A stretch of 64,000 nt of DNA. It comes from Spirometra erinaceieuropaei (lineage: Eukaryota > Platyhelminthes > Cestoda > Diphyllobothriidea > Diphyllobothriidae). Numbering within the stretch: the first letter of the stretch is position 1; every line of letters begins with the position of its first letter. Positions 21,412-33,990 of this stretch are shown piece by piece. The stretch spans positions 12,499 to 76,498 of the forward strand of contig CACRXP010000731.1 of assembly GCA_902702965.1 (NCBI GenBank), given 5' to 3'. The notes beneath the pieces were generated by a model, which saw nothing but the letters and a program-made list of their open reading frames with translations, searched no databases and was not told the DNA's origin. Position numbers and translations under genes: made by a program.

Positions 21412-23116
21412 CGTATGTGAACTCTCAGATTCGAGCGTTTTAAGTGGCTTCTAAGCCCTTGCATAATTTTTCCACACCGAAATTGTATGGTCTTTCGAGA
21501 GGGTGCTTAGGAGGCCCTGTTAGTGGAAATAGACGATTAAGCATCATGCTAGTATCGAATCTCTAAGCGAGGAAAGACAGTTTGTAGAAGAATCCATGAC
21601 TCCATAAAATAAATGTTCCCTCTCATTGCTGTTCCTCCCCCGTAAGTGCTGACACGGTTGATGAAAATGTTCCCGGTCGAAAGATTGCATGTCACGGCGT
21701 CGGCGTAATTACCCGGGTGGATGCAACCAATAGATCCTACAGCTTTTGCATTTGTAAGAGTATTGAAGCTGACAGCTCGTAGGCATGGACAGGTCTGTTT
21801 TGCGTCTCGCCTGCCTACTTGAGACACTGTCGTCATTAGGTCATTCTTGAATTAGCTGTGACAGCCTCTGACGTCCAAATAAACTAGGACTCCGGCCTCA
21901 AAATCCGTGGGCGATGATTTGATGATCATGACGACAGCCATTCGTCCATTCGTCATTCTTTAGCATTATTAGATTTCCTCGTCGACCATGGAGTATGGAT
22001 ACCCCCCAGGAACTACAGGGTCCCTCGCATTAAACTCCCGGAGGGGTTCTTATCCCCGTGTCCCATCTTTAACTCTAACCCCGATGCTAACTTCCATAAC
22101 CCTAACTATAAGTTTAAAACTAAGCCTCATAACTTTGTCACTAATCCTAACCCTCCTTCCCCATATATCCCTGTCCAGCCGGCTTTCGTTGGTTCATGGT
22201 TGCGGATTATGAACAGTAGAGTCGTCCTCGAAATGGTCAGAAACAACAGTTCTCTGTTTCACCAAGTACTGGCTTCGACCCTTTATGACAGAACAGAAAT
22301 GACACCAGTCAAACCCGTAAGGCTCGCTGAAGTGTTCGGGGAATGCGATTCGCCACCAATGACAACCGCAAAAACAAAACCCACGGAAATCTCCTAAACA
22401 ACAGTTTTTCAACTCCTACCGTGTAATATGCATTCGATCTTAAAATGTGCTCTCGGCACATTGCGCCAGGTCGTAGGTTGTGACAATTAGAAGTTAAAAT
22501 CCCCTTACACGGGAATAGGTACTCGCTGAAAGTTAGCTCAAATTCACCTGATCGATTGATTGACTGATACCTGTTGTACAGGGAGGGCGGCACTTGTACC
22601 CATGCCCCACCGACGGATCACCCAGACGGGCAGTTTGATATAGATCGTAATTTGAAGATATAGCGATCGTTTGTTGATGGGGATTATGGAAATATGAGCC
22701 CCGTGCCGGTGGTCTGATTTTATAAAGGGCGCAGGTTTACAGTGAGTTTCGTGTGCCCACCGTGAAATCAGAAATGATGGCTACTAACAGAATTACAGTA
22801 GACAGACGAAGCGATCAGTTGGAAGAAGTGGATTGGGGCCCCGTACGTAGTTCCCTGGCATCATGCTGGTGAAACTCGGCACTAGACAGCAAACCACCAC
22901 TTAACTCGTCGGTTCGTGATAGAGTAGTCTGAACTCAGGCAAAGGAAATGTAGAATAATTAGAAAACATCAATCTGTTAAGACACCGACTGACAAGTTCA
23001 GTGCTCGAAGAACTCGATTTATTTAACACACGAAATGGAAATTTGCAGTGAAAAGATGATATTTAGTAAGAATATATTTTAAGCAATAATATGCCCGGGT
23101 AAGTTGTTTTGCGTGG
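21412..23116. other. no gene recognised (tandem copy 2)
   Basis: Includes the degenerate telomere-like words at 22,070-22,165. The 65-aa frame 22,200-22,397 is interrupted by a stop in copy 1 and is not called. Confidence 0.35.
23018..23023 (-). promoter_or_regulatory. AATAAA poly(A) signal for gene C, copy 2
   Basis: Same position relative to the stop codon as in copy 1. Confidence 0.4.
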
Positions 23117-23347
23117 TTACTGAAGGACCTCCTCCAACCGTTTAACAATTTTAATCAACTTTGATGCCCCGTTAGCAGCAAGGATCAGGAAAGGTAGTAA
23201 AATAAGGGCGATCGCCAGCATTGTGCCTCCCAGGACGACATTAAGCCTGAAAGCAGAAAGTTTTTTCAATAAATAAACGCGAAAGTGGAAATCAAAGGGG
23301 AGGAAGCAGCACCGTTTACGGACTTTCAGCCCAGTGTGGGTGTCCAT
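23117..23347 (-). CDS. gene C, copy 2: 54-aa single-pass membrane protein
   Basis: Exon 1 is 23,347-23,313 (MDTHTGLKVRK plus CG, donor CG|GTGCTG). The intron is 66 nt and ends tttctgctttcag. Exon 2 is 23,246-23,117. The restored junction codon is Arg. The helix is LGGTMLAIALILLPFLILAA, followed by NGASKLIKIVKRLEEVLQ and TAA. The alternative continuous frame through the intron is open in copy 2 only, since copy 1 carries a stop there; the spliced model is open in both copies. That, and the conserved poly(A) signal, favour splicing. Function unknown. Confidence 0.45.
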   Translation of the reverse strand: MDTHTGLKVRKRCCFLPFDFHFRVYLLKKLSAFRLNVVLGGTMLAIALILLPFLILAANGASKLIKIVKRLEEVLQ

Positions 23348-24829
23348 CTTCAGAGACGGAGGGGAAATGACAATGGATTATCGGGTTTCTCGGCCAGGCA
23401 AATCAGGAATTTGCTTTCGCGCGCACGATCGTCACAAGTGATGAGGTCCACTGATGCTCCCCCCACTTAACCTGAGCCTTACTAATGTTAATCGTTCGAC
23501 CCGAGATCTGCCTGCGGAGTGGATTGCTTGCCATTTCATAAACCCCCGTATATCAGCCTAACTCCCTCCTACCACATTTTGCGTTCTTACTAGCAGACAG
23601 AATGTCTACGTGGTCGGCCAAGGATGCACTTGGTCAACGTTTGATGAGAAACCACAAAGGCCGTCTTCTCTCGCATGTTTTCTAACAGTGATCCTCTGTA
23701 CGAACCTGAATGTTCACACAAGCAAACCGACTGCCATTATGATCAAGTAAATTATTGTGGCAATGGTGAATGAGTCTTGGGCTATATGTGCATCACAGCA
23801 CTCACAGATCGAGAGTCTTTCACGCCACTGGTGCGTAAAATAGATAAAATGAAAGCGAGAGAAAGAAGAGGTCGATCATCTTTTGCCACTCTTAAAATTA
23901 ACCCAGTCCGCTATCGGAGAGCAGTCGAGGGGTAGGGGGAAGAATGCTTGGATCGATAGAACTCTGGATCTACGGGTAACAGAGGGCTAAATATCTGGCA
24001 GATGATTTCATGGCTTTCTGTGCATATCAGTAAGTAGCGATTTGCTGTGACCTTGAACGGCAGGATTCCAATCGAAGTCGTCCCTGCCCATGGCGTGAGA
24101 CTTTAGCCATAAGACGTAATTTTTCACCGATAGCAGTAGGAGTGAGCATCAAACTTCATGCGCAATTTTTCTATTCAATGTGAAGAGGTCAGGAGAAGTT
24201 AGGCAGTATATATTACCAAGATATTGGCAGACTGGCAAACTTTCGGCGGAAACAAATTCAAAGCGACCGACTTTTTAGCATTTCGCAAAAAAGTTTTTCA
24301 TTTTAACTAGGCCGCTTTTCTAACGGTCAGTTTTCATAAACGTAACGAATGATTATGTCTTTCAAAGCCGGAATTTCTGTCGAGATCTCCCAGTGACTGA
24401 TATTTAGGGCTCACACCTCTCCTCGATAGACAGGACACGCTGCCATCTGGAGAAAATAATTTAATTATAGTCGACGTCTTACTAAGCAGGGTTCATAATC
24501 ACAAGACGCATAGCACACTGTGTCAGGTATCACCCCACCCCCACGTACAGTCATATGTGTGGCAGCATGGAGATCACATTTTAAATCCAGTTTACAGACT
24601 ACCGTCTTCACTTCTGACCTAGAAGTTTAGCACGAGGATAATTTTAACCCCTCTATTTTTAACTCAGTTTTCGTTATGATTGTTCTTGGAGACGCATTCG
24701 CACTTTGAGAGACGTCTCAAGCCCAAGGACATGCCAGAAAGTACTTTAAACTATAGCCTCTTTTTGGCAAGGATCAGGTAATGCGCGGATGCACAGTACA
24801 GCTTTTATTTCCTGACTGTTTTTTCTTAG
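23348..24829. other. no supported gene (tandem copy 2)
   Basis: Mirror of 12,288-13,771; nothing that survives comparison of the two copies. Confidence 0.35.
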
Positions 24830-24901
24830 ATGGGTTTGTTAAACCAGACAGGCGGGTCAATCTGGCGACCAGAGAGGTCTGATGAAGATCCCTCAGTGTG
24901 A
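24830..24901 (+). CDS. candidate short first coding exon, copy 2
   Basis: Counterpart of 13,772-13,843 with acceptor ..ctgttttttcttag followed by ATG. Frame and stop kept. See copy 1; weak evidence. Confidence 0.2.
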   Translation: MGLLNQTGGSIWRPERSDEDPSV

Positions 24902-25015
24902 GGGCATTCCTCCAACCCTTCACCGTAACGACGTGAAACTTGCATATGCGTCCGCCTACAGAGCATGCATCAACACCTGTGACCTCGGGTCTGACCCTCG
25001 AACTGCTAACAAGTA

Positions 25016-25988
25016 CAGTGAGTTGGCCAAATTTCTGAAGCGCATTTTCGATCAGGAGGGATAACTTAAGTGGGGTTGTAAGACTAATTCTCCTGTTGCA
25101 TAATCCTATAACATTTCGGACTCGGCGGGATGCCAACTTTTGAAGCCACTTCTTTTCAATCTCCTGTAGAAACCATATTCGGCAAAAAGTGACCACTTAA
25201 GTAGCATGCATTTTTCCCATTGATTTTCGATGGTCTTATAAATTCAAATATAAATTATAAAAACATGAGCAAAATTATTCTTTCACGCGTTTAATACAGA
25301 ATCACGCCAACTTTATACTTTATACTCGAAGCAGGAGTATAATTTGGTTTTAAAAAAGTTTCTAATTATGAAAATTTTGAAGACTGTGCAAGGTCCATTC
25401 ATACGGTATCGTACCTGTCCAATTACCACAGGTCCTTATGAAATGGACAACGTAGTCCGCATCCATTGTAAAATTTTATTGACTCAATGCAATGTCTTTT
25501 TAAAGGCATAGAAGGGTATATGATTTTCCTTACGCGGAAGGCATGCGCCCTGTAGACTAAAATCACTAGGCGCTAATGCAACGGCTGATCACCCTCCAAA
25601 ATTCCCGGGAGTTAGAAAACTTTTTTAAAACATACATGTACTCCTCCTCTGCGTATAAAATGTAAATTTGACGTAAGCCTGTATCAACGGCGTGAAAGGA
25701 AGCATACTTCTGTGTTTGTTTTTTATAAACTATATTTGAATATATAAGCACACCGAAAATAAGTGCGAATAATGTATGCTACTTAAGTAGTCACTTTTTC
25801 TAACGAACACAGTTTCTGTAGGAGATTGAAATGAAATGCATTCAAAAACCGACATCCTGCCAAATCCTAAATATTACGGGATCTTGCTGCAAGCTAATCA
25901 CTATTACACCCCCATCTAAGTAATCCTTCCTGAGCGAAAATGCATTTCAGAATTTTGACCAGCATTTCATGAGATCGGTCACTCACTG
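25016..25988. mobile_element. foldback/MITE-type element, about 973 bp, copy 2
   Basis: Starts CAGTGAGTTGGCC after TA, ends GGTCACTCACTG before TT. Same insertion point as 13,958-14,936 in tandem copy 1. Confidence 0.75.
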
Positions 25989-27516
25989 TTCTTGTGAGTC
26001 AGCATCTGGGAGACCAGCGACAGCCGTTGACGCGTCTGCATGAGGACCATCCGGTATCTATAAGGCTGGAGTCCTCGGTGACAACCCATGCCCAGCGGAT
26101 GGGACACATCTTCGGCTTTTTTTCTTCAATACGTCACCTATTAATCTCACCTCATATTTTTCAGTTATAACCCCCAGGTGTCTTTTGTTCTGGCAGTCCA
26201 TCCGGGGAATTCCGACGATGTTTTCTAATGTCCCTACACCCAATCCTAACATCATATAGCTGATCGGCTCGCACGGCGGACTGGTCCATTAGCGAGGAAG
26301 CAGAGAACGAGGCCAAATCTGGAGACTCTGTCGTCAAGGCATTTTGGCGCAAATGTACAACATAGTCCGCATTCATTGCAAAATTTTATGTACTCTATGT
26401 GATATCATTGTTATGGCATAGAAAAATATGTGATTTTTTTACGCAGAATGCATGCATCTTGTAGACTAAATCACTAGGTGCTAATACATTGAATAATCAG
26501 GCTACGAATTTTACAGCAATTAGAAATTTTTTTTAAAAAACTTTTTTAAAAAACCATTTTTTATAACTAAAATAAACACTTTTTTCTTGGTTCCTGTGGG
26601 CAGGTACGGTAAATAGAACCAAAAGAGTATAAAAACATTATTCGAAGTGGTTAGCCTTACAAGTAGGGAACACGGCAGTAAGGGAGCGATCCAAGCTGCT
26701 ATGTCAGTACACCCTCGCGACGGCGGGTTCTCGTTCTCAGTATTCCCGGAGGATCTTCCCCACTGGAGAGCATAACAGTTTCTTGGAGCCCTGAGACAGC
26801 TGTGGCGATAACCTAACTCCAGCATAACACGGAGTAAAAGGACGGACGTCGTGTCATAACGACTATGCACTAGCTCACTTCCTCCACTTCCTTCAGCTGG
26901 CGGCGAAACCGACCACTGCCCTACGAAGTGAGGGCAAGGGCGGTGACTTCCACGTGGAGTTGTTCATAATGAATCAGACTTGCACTGTATCTACCTCACT
27001 CTGTCGGGAGTCGGGATAACCGGAGGTGGGCGCGGGCGGAAAAACTTAAGCCTTTTACGCATAACTTGGCCCCTAACTACATTTCCCTCATGCTCATTTC
27101 TTAACGGCGGTTTCGGATCACACACAAGTGACAATGCATACCAAACTTTGGACCGTGCCTGAAGAGGTCTGTTTCTAAAGAGTTGCTCCAACTTCGCGCA
27201 TTAGTTTCCTCGGAAATTAAACAAGGCAGGTTGAAACTGGAGTTTATATACCAGAAGACACACAGGGAAAGCTGGAGGACCCACTGACGAACCGAACCCC
27301 TCGCAGCTGCGTCAGGCAGCAGCATAAGATCGGCGAAACACGCGTGTCTGGGCTTTTAGCTAATACCTGTTTTGATAGAACGGTAAATCATTGCACAAGT
27401 GACAGTGCCAAAAAGACCACAGTAAAAAGGAGCCACTGCAGTCTGCCCTCATTGTTGAATAGGGGAGATTTATTGCGTGAGCTGGCAGCCCTTCAAACCA
27501 CGACTAACAGCGTGTC
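25989..27516. other. no gene recognised; partial foldback interior at 26,350-26,530
   Basis: Counterpart of 14,937-16,482. No exon supported in both copies. Confidence 0.35.
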
Positions 27517-27952
27517 ATGACAACGCGGTGCCGTATAACGAGGCGCCTGGAAAAGACAGTACGTGAACACATATCTGCCTGGCTAGTCAGAGGTGCAAAG
27601 AAATCGATTTCTAGTTCTATTATCGTACCTTTTGTCGATACGAATCACCGAGTGGATGCCAAAGAAGCCTTTCAGGTTGTCTACCGGACACCAGCAAGCT
27701 TCTTTAAAAGACTACGCCAAAGGGGTGATAGCGACAGCAGAGGCAGTGGCTATATGGCTAGCCAATCCAATACTATGTTGTCAGAAGACTCTGACACAGG
27801 CACTCTGTCTTCCGTGGCCAACGCCGACCCCAGATGATGATTGCACGTCGCCCCAACCTCCTGATGGCAGTGGTGCATGCACAACGTACACGACGTACAA
27901 ACATTACTCACAGCCTATGTTCCCCCTCCCCATCTCCCCCTTGACCCAATGA
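27517..27952 (+). pseudogene. Penelope-like element GIY-YIG C-terminal fragment, copy 2
   Basis: Same ordered blocks as 16,483-16,903: RRLEKTVREHISAWLVRG, SISSSIIVPFVDTNHRVD, EAFQVVYRTP, then in the other frame ATAEAVAIWLANPILCCQK and ALCLPWPTPTPDDD. The frame break is shared with copy 1. Not functional. Confidence 0.5.
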
Positions 27953-29074
27953 TCACGACACGCCGATCACGCCATAGCAAGCCTCGTCATGCGAGTGGCG
28001 TGTGAATGATGAGTGTTAATAGCCCCCTAATCACTTATAGACCCTGTAACTTCGCATAATTTCCACTTCCATGTTACTGTTTTGACCTGATGACGAGTTA
28101 CCGAAAACATCTGTTTGCGAAATCGACTTTTCAATTGTAACATGGGAATATTCGCTGAACTTAGCGGATCCAAGTTCGTCGCATTTTTCTTGGCGAGGAA
28201 TGCACAACTTATCCATTTGAATGGGGCCCCCAGTGTCGGCCTCAGCCCACTCATCCCCCTCCCCGGTTTCCATTCCTTGTGCATCGGTCTACTGTCTGAG
28301 CCTGACAGATGAAACTGGGTGCGGTGCGTGGAAGTCTCCGTCTAGGGTGCGTCACGTGATTAAACTCTGTAAACGTCCCCCGACTCGCTGACACTATTAA
28401 CTCGCTCACCATACCATTGGAAATGTTAATTTAATGGGTGTGCTGGCAATTAATCAAAAGCAAACGTTTGACGGAACTGACATCCCTTGATCTAAATGCG
28501 ACTTTTCGCGGATATTTGTGAAAGGCCACTGGCATCTGCATACAGTTTCAGAGGAGAGCGCTTGATACATGGATCTGCTCCATACAGAGATACTCCTGCG
28601 TAAAATTAATGACATAATTTGCAATAATCTATCTTCCCAAGCAGAAACCTGGTTCAAACTAAAAAATGGACTCGCCATATGAGGTCAAAGGCACAGCTTA
28701 CGCCTGCGTCCCGCCAGAATTTAGGGAAAAATGACTATTTCTCACTCAGTGGAGCTTGTGCTGCCTAGACCTCAGGACAGGTAGTTCACAGTCTCATTTT
28801 CGGCAGGATTTGCTGCTGACGTATGACTCATATCTTAACTGAAGAACCCGCGGGCTTCATTTAAACTCCTGGTCTTCTTACTCATCATGTCAGTTCGAGC
28901 GTCGCAAGAGACGAAGTAAGTCGCCTGGTCGCATCAGCGGGGACTTGCGCGCGATCTAACTTAAACTGCGAGAGAGAGACGCTTTCGCCGCATCCTACGC
29001 ACTCTCTCCCCTCCCACCACCCCGCTCTGAAAACAAGACGATATCAAGAAGTCCGACGCCTCTAAGCACTGCGC
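27953..29074. other. no gene recognised
   Basis: An 80-aa minus-strand frame (28,031-28,273) is open here but has several stops in copy 1. Confidence 0.35.
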
Positions 29075-29318
29075 CAGGGGCCCTCTGTCCTGTCGGTTTC
29101 GATCGGCTCGAGCGTCCAGTGTTCCACGCCTTAGGGTTGGATATGACTGGATGAGGACGGCTAATAAGTCAGAAATGGCCATTCCAGTCTCCCTTGTATT
29201 TGTTAGTAATAACATTCTGTGTGTATCACGCGTCGCTGTGCGGCTGCTGGTTGGGCTCGAGAGAGGGAGAGCCCGTAAGGCACAACGGAACGAGTGAGTT
29301 CCGTAAGAGTGATCGATG
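29075..29318 (+). mobile_element. SINE body, plus orientation, copy 2
   Basis: Counterpart of 18,060-18,305; continues uninterrupted past the point where copy 1 meets the gap. Confidence 0.6.
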
Positions 29319-30493
29319 AGCGCCCATCTACCAATGATATCAAGAAGATCGGAAGTGGGCGCGGACGCAGCGACTGGCAAAGCTAGAAAACCCGTCTACG
29401 CCGGCCATACGCGTGCCGCATGCTCCGGGGAAATGTAAATGCCACTTGAATCTCACGTGTGTGTGACTGCCGGCAAGACAGCGTTGGGGAGGAACTGTTG
29501 CAGCCCGCCCCCCAGCCCTTTAATCACTCCAAAACACCCCCGAGAATCCACTTATCCGGTCAGTTGGCAGCTCTCCAAAGCAAGACTTCCAGCGCGTCGG
29601 CTTCGTTACAGTGAGAAATGTGCCGGTCCACCGTATAGATGGACTCCAAGTAACGGTTCTACTCCCTCCTCCTCTTTCTCACACTCCAGTCCGATCCTGT
29701 TAGCTAGCTGTTGACGGGATTAGTACACCGTACCGACTACGTTTCTACACAAGATACGAAAAGCACTGCCTTCATTACTCAAAACTTGCACGGTGAACTC
29801 ACGTTGTCTGGCGAGTTGCTGGAACCAGCCCTGTGCACAATAGCGTCACAGCACCGATTAGATACCATCCGCAGAGCACCGCAAGGATGGAGTTCATTGT
29901 GATGATTTGAAGGAGGGCCAATCGTAAGACAAAGAAGAAGGCAGGGCTGCCGTCACAGCTGTTCATTCCAAGATGAGAAAGTCCCCGTCTGTGTGTAGTA
30001 ACGAATGTAAATCACAAAGACTCAGCGGGTTGCTCAAAAAGAACCTTAGTATTGTCAAAAGCCAATGCTAGCCTGCCTTTTTATTGCTTTTATTCGTTTG
30101 ATAACGACTGAACATTAATTGCTGCCTTAGACAAATAACTATTATAAGAAACAATCACACGGGTTTTCCATGCACTTTTAACGTATGCAGTAGATCATGC
30201 ATTAATTTGTACTCAACACCGGGTTTAATTGATAAAAGGTGTGGTGTTAATTACCTGGAGTTTAAATGGATGCGTAGGTGCTTTTCTGAGACTTCCTCCT
30301 GCTGAAGCTTCACTTCCGCAAGAGGGGCTGCCGCGTTTTTATTGGTTCTCTGGCATATTGGTATAATTGGAGCGTTGATCTCGCAGACACGGTCGATGGG
30401 CTCGCAATCTCTATGGCGTCTACTTAGTCCTCAGTCATCGAGGTCGGAGAAAAATGAACACAGTTATGGGCGTGAATGCAAAATAAAGGATTG
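29319..30493. other. no gene recognised
   Basis: Two open frames (29,439-29,714, 29,711-29,902) have no splice, homology or duplicate support. Confidence 0.4.
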
Positions 30494-30869
30494 NNNNNNN
30501 NNNNNNNNNNNNNNNNNNNNNNNNNNNNNNNNNNNNNNNNNNNNNNNNNNNNNNNNNNNNNNNNNNNNNNNNNNNNNNNNNNNNNNNNNNNNNNNNNNNN
30601 NNNNNNNNNNNNNNNNNNNNNNNNNNNNNNNNNNNNNNNNNNNNNNNNNNNNNNNNNNNNNNNNNNNNNNNNNNNNNNNNNNNNNNNNNNNNNNNNNNNN
30701 NNNNNNNNNNNNNNNNNNNNNNNNNNNNNNNNNNNNNNNNNNNNNNNNNNNNNNNNNNNNNNNNNNNNNNNNNNNNNNNNNNNNNNNNNNNNNNNNNNNN
30801 NNNNNNNNNNNNNNNNNNNNNNNNNNNNNNNNNNNNNNNNNNNNNNNNNNNNNNNNNNNNNNNNNNNNN
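30494..30869. other. assembly gap, 376 N
   Basis: Run of N. Long open frames drawn across it are artefacts. Confidence 0.99.
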
Positions 30870-30959
30870 AGCGATGTCCACCGTGTGCTCAACAGCAAGG
30901 TGAGAACAGGCACAATGACTTGAGCGTGCATCAGTTTATATTGAGAGTAGGCTTGAGCG

Positions 30960-31125
30960 TCATCTATCGCATCTTCTCCTCCCCACCCGGGCCCGGTGTC
31001 AAGAAGACCGGGGATGAGGAGGTCGTCGGTGGCTGGAGTGACCGGACCTGTACCTAGGCGTGCCTCTCCACACTCTCTGGTCCACAACAAACACGTGACC
31101 AGAGTTTTGACCAACAACAAAAACA
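30960..31125 (+). repeat. dispersed repeat module, related to 840-1,030
   Basis: Opposite orientation to the copy at 840-1,030, matching over the GGTCCACAACAAAC region and the upstream GTGGCTGG..CCGGACC stretch. Confidence 0.45.
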
Positions 31126-31299
31126 GCAAAAGAACGTGGATGATCAGGAAGCCATGCACCCAAAAGGAGCGCAAAAGCATCGACCTCCAGGAGACCGGGT
31201 ACCAGAGAACTACCAGTGCACAGCAGGCTGCGAGGGTCATGGTTTGCTGACGATGATATAGCAGGCGTTCACAAACCTTGAAAGCAACTTTCCATATGC

Positions 31300-33990
31300 C
31301 TACACACACTCCTCACATGCGCAATGTATGGTGCAGGTGCTAGTGGTCGAAGGGCTGATGGTGTGGTATAGTCGGCAATTGTCTGCTGCGGGTTTTCGTG
31401 AATGCGCATGCGGTAAATGAATATGCGGGACAGTGAGTGCAATGGAGGCGGACGCAGGGAGTGTATGTGGATATCCCAGGCACTGGCTCGCCAGTCTCTG
31501 CGCGCTGGATTCGCAAGGGACCGACCAGACCGATATGTGAGGTGAGTGTGTGACCCCAATGAGGACAGGTTTGAACCGAGTCCACATCGCCGGATGTGGT
31601 AGCAGATGACTGGACAATGGACATGGTCGCATCGGCGGAGGGCGTGAGAGATGTCCCGGTTTTGGCGACGTTGGTCGCTCTGATCGATGCAGGTTTTGGG
31701 TCAGAGCGGATTATGTCGGCGATTGATGGCAGCGGGGCAATGGCAGTGTGATCGTCGGTGACGGGGTGAGAATGGTTGCGGGGGTTCGGCAGGGATGAGA
31801 GTGGAAGGAGAAACTGACGTTGTCGGATTGTTGTGCATTGCCTTCAAAGGTGTCCTACGAGGCCGATTTGCGCGCAAAATGTGCGTTGGTAGCGGGGGCA
31901 TGTTGAGCGTGCAATCGTCAGCTAAGAGCAAGTCGCGGACGTAAGTTGTAGATAGCCGCGTTATGGCATTCATGCGCCTGCTGTTGAGAAGATGCCCGCT
32001 AGGCAACGCGCATTCTAGGGTGCCTGCCACGTTAGGCGTCCATCAACATGGCAGAGAATGCAAGGCTGAAGAGGGCGGGAGCGAGTGCGCAACCCTGCTC
32101 CATCCCTTTGCAGATTGCGCCGTTGTCCTCGACGATCTCCACTATCCCCTCGTGGAGTTAACGCACCATGTGCGTGACCCTTTCGGGAGAGGCAAACTTC
32201 TGGATGACTAAACCGAAATTCACGCAAGAGGTGACAACCGCGTGAGCCGGGAGCTACGTTAATCATGGTTTTCTGGCCCCCAGTCCATTAACAAGTGCAA
32301 CGACCTTCCCCTTCCATACTCGGTGCTGAGACTTCGCCTAGGCGGAGTAATTGGCCACGCGGGGGGGCGCAAATGTGAACACTTGTCACAACACCAAGGT
32401 CGGTTGATCAGATGGTCGAGCAATCATCGCACTAACGTCCAACGCACATGATGAAATTGAAGCAATTAATGACGTGAAGGTCGGCCATCAAACAATTAGC
32501 ACACCAAGTGCATCTCCTGATATTTATCCTGCTGCTGGCAATTGGCATACACCATGTCAGTGGTAGTCCGGTGACGTCGGAACCAGCACTGTCTTTCCGA
32601 AAAGAGTTCTTGCGCTTGGTGTCCGTTGAGATAATCGAGGAGAATGCGGGCAAGGATCTTCCAGGCGATGTTAAGTAGAGAGGTGCCCCTGTGATTGTCG
32701 CAGACTGGCCGGTTGCCTTTGCGCTCGTAGAGGTGAACAACGGTTGCATCCTAGAAGTCCTGAGGAACTAGTCCACAGTGCCACGTCTCCCGAAATAGCG
32801 CCATCAGTTGGTTCATAAGTCGGTAGCCACCGTACTTGTAGATCACAACTGGGATCGCACCGGATCCTCGTGCTTTCCTGTTGGAGAGTTGTTGTACAGC
32901 GCGGATAGTTTCTGGGAGGGAGGACGAGAGATTCAGGTCGACTTTGATTTCCCCCTGAGAGAACCGGTCAATGACGGCATCAGAGATTGTTGAGGAATGG
33001 CTGAGGAGGTTTCTGGAGCGCTAGGCCTAGCGCTTCATCCATTGGACAGTCGAAACGGGCTCTGTACAGCCTTTACTTCTCAGCGAGTAGGCTGTTGTTG
33101 ACTGCGTCGTTTTAATCAAACCAGTCCCAGTGCTGGCGACGTGCGCTGCCGAGGAAAGTCAGAGCGGTCGAGTGAACGGCGTCCCGAAGTTGACACCATC
33201 GAGTCTCCACGGGGACCTTTTCGTCAGGAGCTGGCAGGTCTTTTAATTGCTGGGTTAGTTGATTGTTGATATGCAAACGGTGAGCAGACAAAGGCAACAA
33301 AGCAGTATTCAGCTTACCCTGGGGTCACTTACTTTACGACTTTCTGGGGGGTTGCAGACAGCGCCTCATAGTGGAGTTGACGAGTCAGTGATCCTCTCAG
33401 CCCTCAGCGTGGCAGATTTCCTTGGTCACCAGCACCTCCTGTCGATCGCGTCGACGGAGGCGAAGGTGGTCCAGTTGCTGCCAGTCCCGCGATCGGAGGT
33501 GCATCTAGATAGCCTTCTTCAGCATCGGCAGGTGGAAGAATATATTTGTCAGCAGGAGGCTGTGTTCAGCGCAAGTTTGCACGAGATAGAGGCCATTGCC
33601 ATCGCACCCGGCAATCCCGTGAGGATCCAGCACTCCCCCCCCCCTCCATGCAGTGCAGTCTGTCCCAACGAGGGAATTGAGGTCACCAAGGATAACCACC
33701 TTGTCCGCCCTCGGTACAGATTCCACGAGGACGTGCAGGTCTTCGTAGAACTAGGTCTTCGCCTCGTCAGAGCCGTTCATTGTTGAGGCGTAGGCATCCG
33801 TGAGTTCTAGTATCCCCGGCGTAACCTTGCGACCACAAGCAAACAACTTTGATCTTCGTATTTTCCATCGTCCAACCCGGTTTGGCAGTGCAGGTGAGGG
33901 CGATCAACTTCACCTCCAAGTTAAAATTCGACGCCGTCCTTTTAAGCTGCGTAAATCCCGATTTTGGATAATGATACAACTTATCTAGCA
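31300..33990 (-). pseudogene. decayed non-LTR retrotransposon: APE endonuclease, RT, C2H2-like tail
   Basis: Domains in order on the minus strand: APE-type endonuclease block VVILGDLNSLVG (about 33,700) followed by LLLTNIFFHLP (about 33,530); a linker RWCQLRDAVHSTALTFLG (about 33,200); RT blocks VVHLYERKGNRPVCDNHRG, LLNIAWKILARILL and QCWFRRHR (32,749-32,440); then EQGCALAPALFSL (about 32,100) and LLLADDCTLN (about 31,920), the QG and ADD catalytic blocks. Finger-like tails follow from about 31,850 to 31,300 (CPHWGHTLTSHIGLVG, LHCTHC). Stops and frameshifts occur throughout, for example a stop just before the FYEDLH block of the endonuclease. Only about 300 bp separate the ADD box from the finger region, so the C-terminal RT part is deleted. 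The family is common in tapeworm genomes to my knowledge; not functional. Confidence 0.75.

Larger units (their letters stand above)
18586..29318 (+). repeat. tandem duplication, copy 2 (about 10.7 kb)
   Basis: Co-linear with 8,022-18,310. It differs by substitutions and by indels: it lacks about 160 bp present in copy 1 near 10,031-10,190, carries a net 617-bp insertion (one extra 154-bp unit plus 463 bp) near 20,795, and lacks about 50 bp near 27,008. The copy may continue beyond 29,318, since copy 1 is cut by the gap. Confidence 0.9.

Noticed and set aside
28031..28273. 80-aa hydrophilic minus-strand frame
   Set aside because: Several stops in the copy-1 counterpart.
30342..31309. Long open frames across the second N gap, including a 281-codon one with a hydrophobic segment
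   Set aside because: Most of the length is N, and the remaining part overlaps a dispersed repeat.
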